Counted from the stretch's first letter, positions 25,109 through 34,021 are shown. The stretch: 57,347 nucleotides of DNA from Fontivivens sp964399735 (GCA_964399735.1 CAYNSO010000013.1:1-57347); one strand, 5' to 3'. Made by a program: numbers and translations. Notes: a model not told the origin generated them from the letters alone.

Positions 25109-25875
25109 CGGCTGCCTCCTGCCCCTGGCAAAAGAGGATGCTGTAAAAGCCAGGTTTTCATATAGACTACCATTTTATGAAAAGAAAAATACCAGCTCAG
25201 CAGAAAACCACGTCCTCCCGCGCGAAATCCCTGTTGTATGATATACTTTTTTAAAAAAATAGCCAAAGGTGGAAAAATAAAATGACAACAGTTCACCCGT
25301 GTTGCCGCGGCCATCACCCTGGCTTCACGGGTGGTCCTGCGGTTCATAGCAGCTATACTATCAAACAGGGTTGGATAAGCATTAAAATCCAGATCATAAC
25401 GTAACTTTCCGGCGCTGCCGTTGCAATGTAAAATTCCCTGCGTTCTGGTGCCTCCTGCCTGTACAGCATCGCGGCGGGCCAGACGTAAACGATAATCCGG
25501 ATACATTCCGCAAAAACGGATCCACTTGTTCATAAAATAAGAGCGACGGGCAATGAAAAAACCTTCCACATTAACAGGACGGGTCATTAAATCGGTAATT
25601 TCAGTTGCCAGTTCGGGGCGCACCCGTTCATCGGCAAACAATACCAATACCCACTCATTGTGACAATTTTGCAGGGCATATTGCACCTGGCTGGCATAAT
25701 CAACAAAAGGCCTTACCAGAATTTTCTCGGTAAACGGGTGACACAGTACAATTGTCCGGTCGCTGCTCTCACCATCAACAATAATAATTTCATCGGCAAA
25801 AGAGACGCTGGATAAACAATCCTGAATCGTTTTTTCATTGTTCAGAGTAACAATGGCTACAGATAATTTAGACAT
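25105..25875 (-). CDS. family 2 glycosyltransferase
   Basis: A 256-residue GT2 enzyme, a paralogue of its neighbour (both begin MSK-S and share RRSYFMNKWIRFCGMYPDYRL). Nucleotide-sugar motif VDGESSDRT; the DxD position reads LFADERV, so the first Asp of the neighbour's IDADERV is replaced by Phe-Ala while the DERV part is kept. I start at ATG 25873-25875 (MSKLSVAIVTLNN), eight bases inside the end of the heptosyltransferase gene; an open upstream extension to 25929 is not family-like. Probably the result of a tandem duplication. Confidence 0.85.
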   Translation of the reverse strand: MSKLSVAIVTLNNEKTIQDCLSSVSFADEIIIVDGESSDRTIVLCHPFTEKILVRPFVDYASQVQYALQNCHNEWVLVLFADERVRPELATEITDLMTRPVNVEGFFIARRSYFMNKWIRFCGMYPDYRLRLARRDAVQAGGTRTQGILHCNGSAGKLRYDLDFNAYPTLFDSIAAMNRRTTREARVMAAATRVNCCHFIFPPLAIFLKKYIIQQGFRAGGRGFLLSWYFSFHKMVVYMKTWLLQHPLLPGAGGSR

Positions 25876-26974
25876 TTTTATCGTCTTTAAACAGGTTATT
25901 CCTGGTAACGCACCGGTTAACAGCGGCAAACACCATATCCACTGTGAGAGCGTTCATGCAACTGTTATGATCACAATCAAGCCGGTTACAGCCAAGGCAA
26001 TCCAGGTCTGTTTTGGCGACAATTTCATGGCAATCGCCAAACGGACCTTGTAATTTATAATTCGTCGGGCCAAAAAGGGCAACACACGGTGTATTGACGG
26101 CTGCGGCCAGGTGCATTGGACCGGAATCTGTAGTTACCAGTAACTGCATATTGGTCAAAATTGCCCCCAGTTGCTGCAAATCAGCTTCCGGGATCAGAGT
26201 TAGCGGTACAGCGGACAATTTTTGCAATTCTTCTGCTTCCTGTTTTTCGCCGGGCCCCCACAACACCAAAACTTTGGCTTTATACTGCTCTGTAATTCGT
26301 TCGGCAATTTCTGCAAACCGGGCAAGGGGCCATCTTTTGGCCGGCCAGCCTCCGGAAAAATTCAAGGCAACCAAACGCTGCCCGAATAATTGTGCGCCTT
26401 TTAGAAACTCGCACGCAAACAAATATTGACTGCTATCAATATGGAAATCCAGGCACTGCGAAATAATTGGAACATTCACTGCCTGCAAGGCGTCCAGATG
26501 CCAAATCGCTTCATGCACTTGGTTTGCCCGCGAAGCAACCACAGTTGTATATGCCAGCCGCCGGATACGATAATTATAACCCACTCGCCTGGAGGCGCCG
26601 CTGATAAATGTTAACAACGCGCTGCGCGGATTGCCAAAAAAATCAAACACCAGGTCATAACGCCTCTTTTTCACATCTGCTAAAAAACTAATATCTTTTT
26701 GCAAACGCCGCCACCACGGTAATGAACGATTGCTTTTTTTGTGTAATACCAACAGTTCATCAATACGGGGATTTCCGGCGATGACGCCTGAGCAATAATC
26801 TTCCGTTAAAAAATCAATCCACGCATCGGGAAAAGCCGAGCGTAAATTATTAATCACAATGGTCGACAAGATTACATCGCCAATTGCGCGTAGCTTGATA
26901 ATTAATATTCTGTTAGTTTTTTTCACGCCTTTTGTCACCGGAAACGCCAGGTTGTTTGTATCCATCATTTGCAT
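25868..26974 (-). CDS. family 9 glycosyltransferase (heptosyltransferase-like)
   Basis: A 368-residue GT9/RfaF-type enzyme. The N-terminal ILIIKLRAIGDVILSTIVI and the C-terminal donor-binding LVTTDSGPMHLAAAVNTPCVALFGPT are diagnostic; NFSGGWPAKRWPL provides the central motif. A Cys-rich segment (DCLGCNRLDC) near the C-terminus, also found in other GT9 proteins, may bind metal. Probably transfers heptose or a related sugar to LPS core. First gene of the heptosyltransferase-GT2-GT2-STAS unit. Confidence 0.9.
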   Translation of the reverse strand: MQMMDTNNLAFPVTKGVKKTNRILIIKLRAIGDVILSTIVINNLRSAFPDAWIDFLTEDYCSGVIAGNPRIDELLVLHKKSNRSLPWWRRLQKDISFLADVKKRRYDLVFDFFGNPRSALLTFISGASRRVGYNYRIRRLAYTTVVASRANQVHEAIWHLDALQAVNVPIISQCLDFHIDSSQYLFACEFLKGAQLFGQRLVALNFSGGWPAKRWPLARFAEIAERITEQYKAKVLVLWGPGEKQEAEELQKLSAVPLTLIPEADLQQLGAILTNMQLLVTTDSGPMHLAAAVNTPCVALFGPTNYKLQGPFGDCHEIVAKTDLDCLGCNRLDCDHNSCMNALTVDMVFAAVNRCVTRNNLFKDDKNV

Positions 26975-26996
26975 TTCCGGCTAATCCGGTTTTTAT

Positions 26997-27030
26997 AAAA
27001 AAAGCCCGGAGCAATTATACCATTCCGAGC
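26997..27030 (-). terminator. rho-independent terminator
   Basis: On the minus strand GCTCGGA (plus 27024-27030) pairs with TCCGGGC (plus 27004-27010), seven pairs including one G-U, loop of 13 nt, followed by seven Ts (plus 26997-27003). It separates the heptosyltransferase unit from the Nudix gene, but lies about 245 nt after the Nudix stop. Confidence 0.65.
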
Positions 27031-27273
27031 TAACAGCTTGCTATTCAACCTTAATTATAAAGTCTCAAGACTTTACTATAACAACTTGACCAAAAACGAT
27101 GAATCTTGTTCGACTAAAAAAAACTAGTCATGGATAATACTTGAATGTTCAACAAGATAGCATTGTGTTGCAACCACGTTCAATCTGCAATGGCATATTA
27201 TAAAATTCATTATAAAAAACAATTGTTTCTTAAAAAAATTCCGTCTCGATTTTAATAATCAAATCTGTTGAGA
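27031..27273 (-). other. structured AT-rich region between Nudix stop and terminator
   Basis: 243 bp with no reading frame. It contains the hairpin TAAAGTCTCAAGACTTTA (27058-27075, perfect inverted repeat) and a nested pair: ATCTTGTT (27103-27110) with AACAAGAT (27151-27158), enclosing GACTA (27112-27116) with TAGTC (27125-27129). Two TATAAT sequences on the minus strand (plus 27209-27214 and 27197-27202) lie upstream. It could be a long 3' UTR or a small RNA ending at the terminator at 26997-27030; neither -35 region is good. Confidence 0.3.
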
Positions 27274-27729
27274 TCAAAAAGATTTATATCTGGCAAATGC
27301 CTTGTCAACCAGAGCAATTGTCTTTTCCGTTGTATTAACAGTATTTAATTCATTCCTTAAAAACCAGCGGGCCTGCCCGGCGTCCGAAGCCGCTTGCAAT
27401 TGCCCGCCCGTATACAATGCAAAAAATTCAACTACAACATAATGATACTTTATTTGACTGGATGCTTCTTTCTCAATAAATTCAAAATAATCAATACAAT
27501 CCAGTAACTTTATATTTATTCCGCATTCCTCAGATACTTCCCGGTTAGCTGCTGCTGCAAGCGTTTCTCCCAGTTCTACCAGGCCTCCAGGTACTGTCCA
27601 AATTCCCTTGGCCGGCTCCTGGTCGCGCTTTATCAGTAAAAACCTGTCGCCATTAAAAACCACAACTCCAACACCCAATCGTGGTGAAATCGGGTACAAG
27701 CGGTCTCCAGCCGGGAAAGCGTCATTCAT
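27274..27729 (-). CDS. Nudix hydrolase
   Basis: A 151-residue Nudix protein. The Nudix box is complete: GGLVELGETLAAAANREVSEECGI split here as GGLVELGETL, then REVSEECGI (about residues 47-70), with all metal-binding glutamates present. GVGVVVFNGDRFLLIKRDQEP precedes it, resembling ADP-ribose pyrophosphatase or MutT-type house-cleaning enzymes; the substrate cannot be told. Weak ribosome site. The acidic protein gene ends 45 bp upstream on the same strand. Confidence 0.9.
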   Translation of the reverse strand: MNDAFPAGDRLYPISPRLGVGVVVFNGDRFLLIKRDQEPAKGIWTVPGGLVELGETLAAAANREVSEECGINIKLLDCIDYFEFIEKEASSQIKYHYVVVEFFALYTGGQLQAASDAGQARWFLRNELNTVNTTEKTIALVDKAFARYKSF

Positions 27730-27774
27730 CGAAAATTACTCAAAGCAGGATGTAAAACAGTAATGAACGGGAAA

Positions 27775-28077
27775 TCATTCCCACTCATTATCACCCTCCC
27801 AGGAAGGCGCTCCGTCTATCCAATCTTCATCATCTTCATCCCAGTCATCATCATCATCTTCCCAGTCTTCTTCATCTTCCCAGTACTCTTCGTCCCAGTC
27901 GTCAGCTTCCTCTTCTTCTTCTACTTCTTCCAAATCATCGAGAACTTCTTCCTTTTCCGGGACATCTTCCCAATCTTCGTCTACTGCTTCATCGTCAACA
28001 ATATCCTCTTCTTCGCTTTCAGGGTCAGAATAGGATTCCTCAATAAAATCATCAATAATGTTAGAATCGTTACCCAT
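27775..28077 (-). CDS. highly acidic Trp-rich small protein
   Basis: A 100-residue protein composed mostly of Asp, Glu and Trp, with repeated units such as DDWDEEYWEDEEDWEDDDD. I prefer the ATG at 28075-28077 (MGNDSNIIDDF), which has GAGGA four bases upstream; the frame is open to 28158. No fold or family is recognised; such tails are usually disordered. It could bind cations or basic proteins, but that is a guess. The opposite strand is also open over this stretch (hydrophobic Ile/Phe-rich), a by-product of the GAT/GAA-rich codons. Confidence 0.65.
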   Translation of the reverse strand: MGNDSNIIDDFIEESYSDPESEEEDIVDDEAVDEDWEDVPEKEEVLDDLEEVEEEEEADDWDEEYWEDEEDWEDDDDDWDEDDEDWIDGAPSWEGDNEWE

Positions 28078-28125
28078 AATTTCCTCATTTGTTTTAGATT
28101 CATACAACACTTTTTGTGCGGCGGA

Positions 28126-28154
28126 AAAATACCAAATGGTTATTAAATATGCAA
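28126..28154 (-). promoter_or_regulatory. possible promoter for the acidic protein and Nudix genes
   Basis: Minus strand TTGCAT (plus 28149-28154) and TATTTT (plus 28126-28131) with a 17-bp spacer, about 50 bp before the acidic protein start. Each hexamer deviates from consensus, and the region is AT-rich. Confidence 0.35.
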
Positions 28155-28235
28155 GCATTATTTTCAGGTTCTACAAAAAAAAACAGTTTTTTCGGTTCAC
28201 AAATGCTATTAGTAAATATTATTGTAAAAATCAAG

Positions 28236-29339
28236 TCATTTTTGTAATAAAAACATATCTGCCAGAGCAGTTACCTGCTCGGGCTGAACATCGCTGCAAT
28301 AATTTGTAGAACCACGTACAGCAGCAAATTGTTCCCCAATCGGCTTCCATTCTGCGGGATTAGTAGGTCCAAAAACTGCTACTAGCGGCGTTCCTGCCGC
28401 AGCAGCAACGTGCAACACCCCGGTATCATTACATAAAAATAAACTTGCCTGTGCAAACAAAGCGGCAATTTTTCTGATATTTTGATTATTAATAATAATA
28501 TAAGGGCATGTTAGCCCGGCGCACAATTGTTTGCCCAAATCCGCTTCAGCCGGCCCCCAGGCAAGCGCAACAAGCATATCATACTTTATTGCCAGGCTAT
28601 TGCCGGCTTGAATAAAATTGTTTACCGGCCAGCGGTTGCCGAGTTTGCCGGCGCCAGGATGAATAGCCAAAATTTTTTGCCGGCCGTTCCATCCCAGTTC
28701 CCGTAATTGACCGATTGCCCATTCCTGTTCAGCCGACGTCAGGGTAATGAGTTCTGTCAGATCATCGGTGTTTGCACCAATATAACGAACAATATCAACA
28801 TTGCGTGCGCTCTGACTTTTTTCTCCGTCAAAATATGGCGCACATAAATGGTAAAAAAAGTTGCGGCTTGTTCCTTTAAACTGTAAATGTTCCGAACCGA
28901 GAATATATGGCGCCCGCGAAATCCAGGCCAGCAAATCGCTGGTTAATGAATGCGAAACGGTATTTAGCACAACTGTCAGATCGTAACCGGCCCGTAATTC
29001 TCCCAACAGCGTGCGTAAGCGGGCTAAATTCCAGTCCCGCCCATGTTCATAAAACGTAATCACTTTATTGATATAACAATTATGCAAAGCCACAGCGGTT
29101 GTATACTTGCGGGCGACCACTGCAATTTCCGCTTGCGGATACCTGCTGCGCAGCGCCCGGAAAACCGGCGTTGACAGCAGAAAATCACCCAATTGGTCAT
29201 GCTGGCGGATAACCAGTATTTTTTTAATAGAATTGTGATCGATATCTGCGGGGGTTAGCTGTTGCACACCCACAACTTTTTCTAAAAAGCGCAGCAGCTT
29301 TTGTTTAAAAATTTGCTCTATTTTATGCCAGTTACTCAT
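28236..29339 (-). CDS. family 9 glycosyltransferase (heptosyltransferase-like)
   Basis: A 367-residue GT9 enzyme. N-terminal ILVIRQHDQLGDFLLSTPVFRAL with the Asp of the catalytic loop, central IHPGAGKLGNRWP, and donor-binding LFLCNDTGVLHVAAAAGTPLVAVFGPTNP (residues near 295-323). Related to the other GT9 at 25868-26974 but clearly divergent. It follows the GT4 gene by 11 bp and has no clear ribosome site, so translation is probably coupled. Likely adds a heptose or similar residue to LPS core. Confidence 0.88.
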   Translation of the reverse strand: MSNWHKIEQIFKQKLLRFLEKVVGVQQLTPADIDHNSIKKILVIRQHDQLGDFLLSTPVFRALRSRYPQAEIAVVARKYTTAVALHNCYINKVITFYEHGRDWNLARLRTLLGELRAGYDLTVVLNTVSHSLTSDLLAWISRAPYILGSEHLQFKGTSRNFFYHLCAPYFDGEKSQSARNVDIVRYIGANTDDLTELITLTSAEQEWAIGQLRELGWNGRQKILAIHPGAGKLGNRWPVNNFIQAGNSLAIKYDMLVALAWGPAEADLGKQLCAGLTCPYIIINNQNIRKIAALFAQASLFLCNDTGVLHVAAAAGTPLVAVFGPTNPAEWKPIGEQFAAVRGSTNYCSDVQPEQVTALADMFLLQK

Positions 29340-29350
29340 ATTACTGCGAG

Positions 29351-30451
29351 CTAATTGTTGTTCCGCACAGCAAGCCCGAACAAGTCTTCAAGTTCATCAA
29401 GCATTCTGTCGATTGTAAACATTTTCAACACTCTTTGCCGGCCGTTTACTCCCCACCTGGCCGCTTGTTGCGGATCTTGCAACAATGCCGTAAAGGCAGC
29501 AGCTAACGCAGCGGCATTTTGCACCGGCACAACCAGGCCGGTTTCATTATGCCGCACAATCTCCGGCATGGAACTGACATTTGTGGTAACAACCGGTTTA
29601 CCCGCCGCCATTGCTTCAATAAGCACAATACCAAAACCTTCCCACAACGAGGGCAGCGCCAGGTAATCAATCGCTTTCATAAAATCATCAATTGGACTTG
29701 TAAATCCGGGCAAATGGATACGGCCTTCAAGCCCGTTATCGCGTCTAAAAATCTCTATATGCTGCCGCAGGGCGCCTTCACCTGCCAATACCAGGTGAAT
29801 TTTGGGCCATTGATCCGCTGCCTGTTTAAACGCCGGCAGTAAATCGTGAATACCCTTGCGCTCATCCAATTGTCCCGCAAAGCCGATAATTTTCGCCTCC
29901 GGATCAGTCGTCCACCCGGCGCGCAGATCCTGCGCAGCAGGCGACATGAACGGCGCTGGATCGATGCCATTATAGATAACACGAACTTTTTCTGCGTTTA
30001 ACCAGGGAGCGTTACGCAGCAGCGCCTGGCGGGTCGCTATTGAATTGGCAATGACAAAATCAGCCAGAGTCTCCCAGGTAAGCCGGTATTGAATTTTATT
30101 TTTCAACGGAAAATCGATGCCGCGCCGGGGAATGACTGCGCAATGCCCGGCCAGTTTGGCGGCTATGCTGCCAAACCGCAATTCACGATCCATATTGGTC
30201 AACATGATCTGTATATGGTGTTTACGGATAAACTTGCAGGTATGATAAATAGCCAGCGGATTGAAATCGTTCTTCATAGTAAAAGTCGTCACGTTAAAAT
30301 CCTGCCGGCGGGCGCGTTGTTCCAGTTCTGTACCGGGGCGACAGATGAGAAAAACCTTGTGCCCGCGCTTGCGCAGTCCATCCAGGGTACGCAGCATCCA
30401 CACTTCGCCTCCGGCAAACATTTGAATACTATTGATAAAAAGGATCCGCAT
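29351..30451 (-). CDS. family 4 glycosyltransferase
   Basis: A 366-residue GT-B enzyme. The N-terminal domain starts MRILFINSIQMFAGGEVWML; the C-terminal domain has IIGFAGQLDERKGIHDLLPAF and the ExxxxxxxE nucleotide-sugar motif in LWEGFGIVLIEAMAAGKPVV (about residues 265-284), both standard for GT4 retaining transferases. The ATG at 30449-30451 overlaps the stop of the preceding gene by one base (TGATG); an open extension upstream to 30520 reads through that gene and is rejected. Confidence 0.92.
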   Translation of the reverse strand: MRILFINSIQMFAGGEVWMLRTLDGLRKRGHKVFLICRPGTELEQRARRQDFNVTTFTMKNDFNPLAIYHTCKFIRKHHIQIMLTNMDRELRFGSIAAKLAGHCAVIPRRGIDFPLKNKIQYRLTWETLADFVIANSIATRQALLRNAPWLNAEKVRVIYNGIDPAPFMSPAAQDLRAGWTTDPEAKIIGFAGQLDERKGIHDLLPAFKQAADQWPKIHLVLAGEGALRQHIEIFRRDNGLEGRIHLPGFTSPIDDFMKAIDYLALPSLWEGFGIVLIEAMAAGKPVVTTNVSSMPEIVRHNETGLVVPVQNAAALAAAFTALLQDPQQAARWGVNGRQRVLKMFTIDRMLDELEDLFGLAVRNNN

Positions 30452-31536
30452 CAAACAATACCGGCGAGTTGGTGAATTTGTTTTACTATTTGTTCGGAAT
30501 CGTGGTTCTGGTAAACCCACTCGCGGCCCCTGGCGCCGAGGTCCCGGCGCAGATCCGCATTGTCAATTAACCGCTGCAATTGGGTTTTCAAATTTTCAGC
30601 GTCAACAACCACAAATGGATGATCGGGATGCAACTCTGCAAAACCGGGCGCCAGGCATGAACAGGTGGGTATGCCCATTGCCAGCGATTCCAGGGAATTA
30701 ATGCCATAACCCAGATCGCCAATCTGGTCTACAAAAATATCGCAGGTTTGCTTGGTGTCAATCGCCAGTGAATAAGGTAAATTTTGAATGATCACCGCTT
30801 CCACGTTGGCATTTTCCCGCGCCAGTTCTTTAATAATCGGAATAATAATATCGCTGCCTTTGGCCTTGCGGTTGGTGGGTGCATGACCGATGCGTAATTT
30901 GGCATTGTTTTGCGGAATGACACGAAAACGCCCGACATTGAATGGAAAAAATACATGGTGAATATTGGGGTGTAATTTGATATGATCGAATTCGACAGTA
31001 ACATTAAGGTCGGACAGTTGATCGATAGCGGGAATAACCCCGCGAGTGCGCAGATCGCTGCCGGTATAGCAACAAATAATTTTTTTACCGGCGGCTTTTA
31101 TTCTTTTAATAAAACCGGCATGGCGGTAAAAATCCAGGCCGCCGTCCAGTTGATATACATCAAAAGTATCAAGTTTATATTTGCGAATGGCTTTTTCAAC
31201 AGTGAACTGCCACAGCCAATCCCGAAAATTTACCAGCAAACGTTCAGCGGCAGAATGCGGTTCCCAGGTAACAGGAATAGATTCGGGAACCTTGCTAATG
31301 TTATCGACAGTTATCTTTGCCGGGTTGGAAACCAGTTTTTTTAACAGTTTGGTGCCGGAAAAATCAATGAACGGCAGGTTGAGGCAAATATCATCCTGGT
31401 AGCGGCGCGGATCGCGGAACAAGGTCACCATGCGGCTATAATAACCAAGATGCTGTTCGGCGGCGACAAACTGCCCCGGAACACCGGAGGTGTTGGTAGG
31501 CGCTATGTGTAATATTTTCAAGTCTTCAATTTCCAA
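30451..31536 (-). CDS. family 4-like glycosyltransferase
   Basis: A 361-residue GT-B-type protein. LKILHIAPTNTSGVPGQFV opens it; the middle has RIGHAPTNRKAKGSDIIIPII, and the C-terminal domain has LGYGINSLESLAMGIPTCSC with the conserved Glu, similar to GT4 enzymes though the overall pattern is divergent. The first start is a TTG at 31536; a second in-frame TTG at 31521 would give the more typical N-terminus MKILHIAP. First gene of the GT4-GT4-GT9 unit. It lies directly after the repeat copy at 31559-32013. Confidence 0.75.
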   Translation of the reverse strand: MEIEDLKILHIAPTNTSGVPGQFVAAEQHLGYYSRMVTLFRDPRRYQDDICLNLPFIDFSGTKLLKKLVSNPAKITVDNISKVPESIPVTWEPHSAAERLLVNFRDWLWQFTVEKAIRKYKLDTFDVYQLDGGLDFYRHAGFIKRIKAAGKKIICCYTGSDLRTRGVIPAIDQLSDLNVTVEFDHIKLHPNIHHVFFPFNVGRFRVIPQNNAKLRIGHAPTNRKAKGSDIIIPIIKELARENANVEAVIIQNLPYSLAIDTKQTCDIFVDQIGDLGYGINSLESLAMGIPTCSCLAPGFAELHPDHPFVVVDAENLKTQLQRLIDNADLRRDLGARGREWVYQNHDSEQIVKQIHQLAGIV

Positions 31537-31558
31537 AAGCCAACCACAGTAATATAAA

Positions 31559-32013
31559 GGCGTTATATTTTGTCAAGCGGGTAATTCTAACACTATTTTT
31601 ATAAAAACATGAATACAGTCAAATCGGTTTTAAAGACCTGATCAATGTAAATTTTCATTGTTTTAGATTAATTGTAATTAAACTTGTGCTTAAAGCTAAA
31701 ATTCTGTCTATCATCCATATAAACCATCTTAAATCATAAACTTATAAAAGAAAAACAACTCAACAAGTCCATACTCACAATTACTTTAATATTTTTCCTC
31801 AGCGTTCTTTGCGTCCTCAGCGGTAAAATATAAGAATGAAACCGCAGAGGACACGGAGGACGCAGAGGGGAAAAAGAATAAAACCTTTCCACGTCTTTTA
31901 TATGTAAAAAGAACTTGATACAATGTGTTCAAATTGAGCCTTTTATACTTTTTACAATGGTTCTATCGAAATAATTACCCACAGAAAAGTATATAGAATC
32001 CTTTTTTTTATAA
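31559..32013. repeat. dispersed non-coding repeat, copy A
   Basis: About 455 bp that align along their length, in the same orientation, with copy B at 48137-48583. Shared blocks include GTCAAATCG, CATCCATATAAA, TTGAGCCTTTTATACTTTT and GTTCTATCGAAATAATTACC. In the middle lies a large imperfect inverted repeat: CCTCAGCG...CAGCGGT (31797-31824) against ACCGCAGAGG...CGCAGAGG (31841-31868), 28 bp per arm. No reading frame, transposase or clear target duplication was seen. The GGACGCAGAGG core resembles dispersed repeats known from several bacterial phyla. Confidence 0.85.
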
Positions 32014-32106
32014 TATCTGTAAATGCAACTATTGTTCCTTTTACCTCTTGTACTTTATAAACAATCGGGTAATCGGTAAAATTACCTATCATAAACTACA
32101 TAGAAC

Positions 32107-33075
32107 CTATAAAAACAACCTCATACTGTCGCGGAAAATACCCTGGGCGCCAAAGCTTTCTTTAAAACGCGCCAGGCCCCAGTTGGGGTCTTCATTGACT
32201 GTGAAAATGCCAAAGTCCAAAAAACCATAACCGCCGGCAATGCCCCAGTCTATAATATCGTGAAACAGAATATTGACGCCGCGGTATTGCTGAAAATCCT
32301 CATTATGGCTGATATAAAAAGCCAGCACAACGCGTGGATTGCAAATAAACATCACCACACCGGCAACCATCGTCTGCTCATGAAACGCGCCAAACAATTT
32401 AATCCGTTCCGGGTACATGGCTTTGAGTTTCAATAATTCATCAAGAGTATGGGTTGGCGATACGTTATGGCGCAGGCGCAGGTTTTTTTCCAGAATTTTA
32501 TAAAAAGCGGCATAGTCATCCGATTCCCGAACAACCGTGCCCAATTTCATAGCGCGGCGTACGGCCCGGCGCGAGCCTTCGTTAAAAGTATTGAGAATAT
32601 TGTCCCTGGTAAAATCCAGGGGAATGACGCTGGATATCTCTCGTTTGCGGTACCCAAAGCCATTTTGTACCAGGGCAAAATCTATATAATTACAGGGGCG
32701 GCGCAAATAAACCTGCGGCGGCGGCGTCAAATCGATGGCGTCAAAAGCTGCGTCTTTGGCGTAACGGATCAGTGTGGTCACCAGTTCAAATGCGTCCTTG
32801 ATCGCCAGATCGTCTTTGCAGACAAAGCCGCCATAAGATGCGCCGCGATGGGACAGCAATACCCGGCGGTTATCAACCACAAAATCGACAGCCGGCAGTA
32901 AAGCCGTTAATTTGCCTTCTTTATAAAACATCAAGGAATGATCCCGGAAACGTTCCGGCGGATGATACCCTAAAAATTTACGCTCGTGAAACATCGTGCC
33001 GTTATTGGCCGTAACCACAAAATTTTCCCAGACAGGGCGCTCCTGTTCCGAATACTGTTTGATCTCAATGGCCAA
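32107..33075 (-). CDS. FemAB/GNAT-like acyltransferase
   Basis: A 322-residue protein of the GNAT/FemAB-related superfamily. It has MFHERKFLGYHP near residue 28, as in FemAB-like proteins, and a C-terminal acceptor-binding half (VRRAMKLGTVVRES, FGAFHEQTMVAGVVMFICNP, YRGVNILFHDIIDWGIAGGYGFLDFG). Such proteins transfer aminoacyl or acyl groups to peptidoglycan, sugars or lipids; the target is unknown. TTG start with AAGGA seven bases upstream. It follows argF by 17 bp at the end of the long operon. Confidence 0.75.
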   Translation of the reverse strand: MAIEIKQYSEQERPVWENFVVTANNGTMFHERKFLGYHPPERFRDHSLMFYKEGKLTALLPAVDFVVDNRRVLLSHRGASYGGFVCKDDLAIKDAFELVTTLIRYAKDAAFDAIDLTPPPQVYLRRPCNYIDFALVQNGFGYRKREISSVIPLDFTRDNILNTFNEGSRRAVRRAMKLGTVVRESDDYAAFYKILEKNLRLRHNVSPTHTLDELLKLKAMYPERIKLFGAFHEQTMVAGVVMFICNPRVVLAFYISHNEDFQQYRGVNILFHDIIDWGIAGGYGFLDFGIFTVNEDPNWGLARFKESFGAQGIFRDSMRLFL

Positions 33076-33092
33076 GTTCTTTTCCTTTCCTG

Positions 33093-34007
33093 CTAGCGCG
33101 CTAAAAGTTTTACCATGATCGCTTTTTGTATATGTAAACGGTTTTCCGCTTCATCGAACACCACCGAATGCGGGCCATCCATCACTTCATCGGTAATTTC
33201 ATCACCGCGATGCGCCGGCAAACAATGGAGGACAATGCAATCCTTACTTGCATAACTTAGTAGTTTGCTGTTTACCTGGAAGGGCATAAAGATCTTTTTG
33301 CGCGCTTCCGCTTCTTCTTCCTGCCCCATACTCGCCCAAACATCCGTATAAACTACATCGGCGTTTTTAACGGCTTCAACCGGATCAGATGTTACCGTTA
33401 TTGTACTCAGACCCTGCTTTCTGGCATTCGTCAGCAACCCGGCATCCGGTTCGTACCCTGTGGGGCAGCCCAACGACAGGGTAAAGGGCGCTCTGGCTGC
33501 CATGTTGATCCAGGAATTGACCACATTATTACCGTCGCCTACATAGGCTATTTTTAAATCCGTCATTCTGCCTTTATGCTCCAGCACGGTCAACATATCG
33601 CCCAATATCTGGCAGGGATGAGTTAAATCGGACAAGCCGTTGATCACCGGCACGCTGGCATATTGCGCCAAACCGGCAACAATATCATGTCCAAACACCC
33701 GCGCCATAATACCGTCATTAAAGCGCGACAGCACTTGCGCCACATCGGCGGTCGATTCACGCTTTCCCAGGCCAACTTCTGCAGGGCTAAGGTACAACGC
33801 ATGGCCGCCTAACTGGTACATGCCCACTTCAAAAGAAACCCGTGTTCGGGTAGAAGGTTTTTGAAACAGCATGGCCAAAGTTTTACCCTTTAACAGATGA
33901 TGTTCAATTCCCTGCTTTGTCTTTTTTTTCAGTTCGGCAGCCAGGTTGAACAGGTCATGGATTTCATCCGATGAAAAATCAGTGATCATTAAAAAATCTT
34001 TTTTCAT
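33093..34007 (-). CDS. argF: ornithine carbamoyltransferase
   Basis: Forms citrulline from ornithine and carbamoyl phosphate. The carbamoyl-phosphate site STRTRVSFE is at about residues 54-62, HPCQILGD about 130-137, and the ornithine-site HCLPAHRGDEI about 265-275; the SMGQEE loop is also present, as in ornithine rather than aspartate or putrescine enzymes. At 304 residues it is normal. GAGG precedes the ATG. It stands apart from other arg genes, between hslU and an acyltransferase. Confidence 0.96.
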   Translation of the reverse strand: MKKDFLMITDFSSDEIHDLFNLAAELKKKTKQGIEHHLLKGKTLAMLFQKPSTRTRVSFEVGMYQLGGHALYLSPAEVGLGKRESTADVAQVLSRFNDGIMARVFGHDIVAGLAQYASVPVINGLSDLTHPCQILGDMLTVLEHKGRMTDLKIAYVGDGNNVVNSWINMAARAPFTLSLGCPTGYEPDAGLLTNARKQGLSTITVTSDPVEAVKNADVVYTDVWASMGQEEEAEARKKIFMPFQVNSKLLSYASKDCIVLHCLPAHRGDEITDEVMDGPHSVVFDEAENRLHIQKAIMVKLLAR

Positions 34008-34021
34008 GGCAGTCCTCTCTG

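Noticed and set aside
27763..28146. 127-codon hydrophobic plus-strand frame (Ile/Phe/Val-rich)
   Set aside because: Reverse complement of the Asp/Glu-rich gene, whose GAT/GAA codons read as ATC/TTC. The minus-strand gene has a proper ribosome site, this frame does not.
31559..32013. insertion sequence or CRISPR-like array in the repeat regions
   Set aside because: No transposase frame, no terminal repeats with target duplication, and no regularly spaced units.
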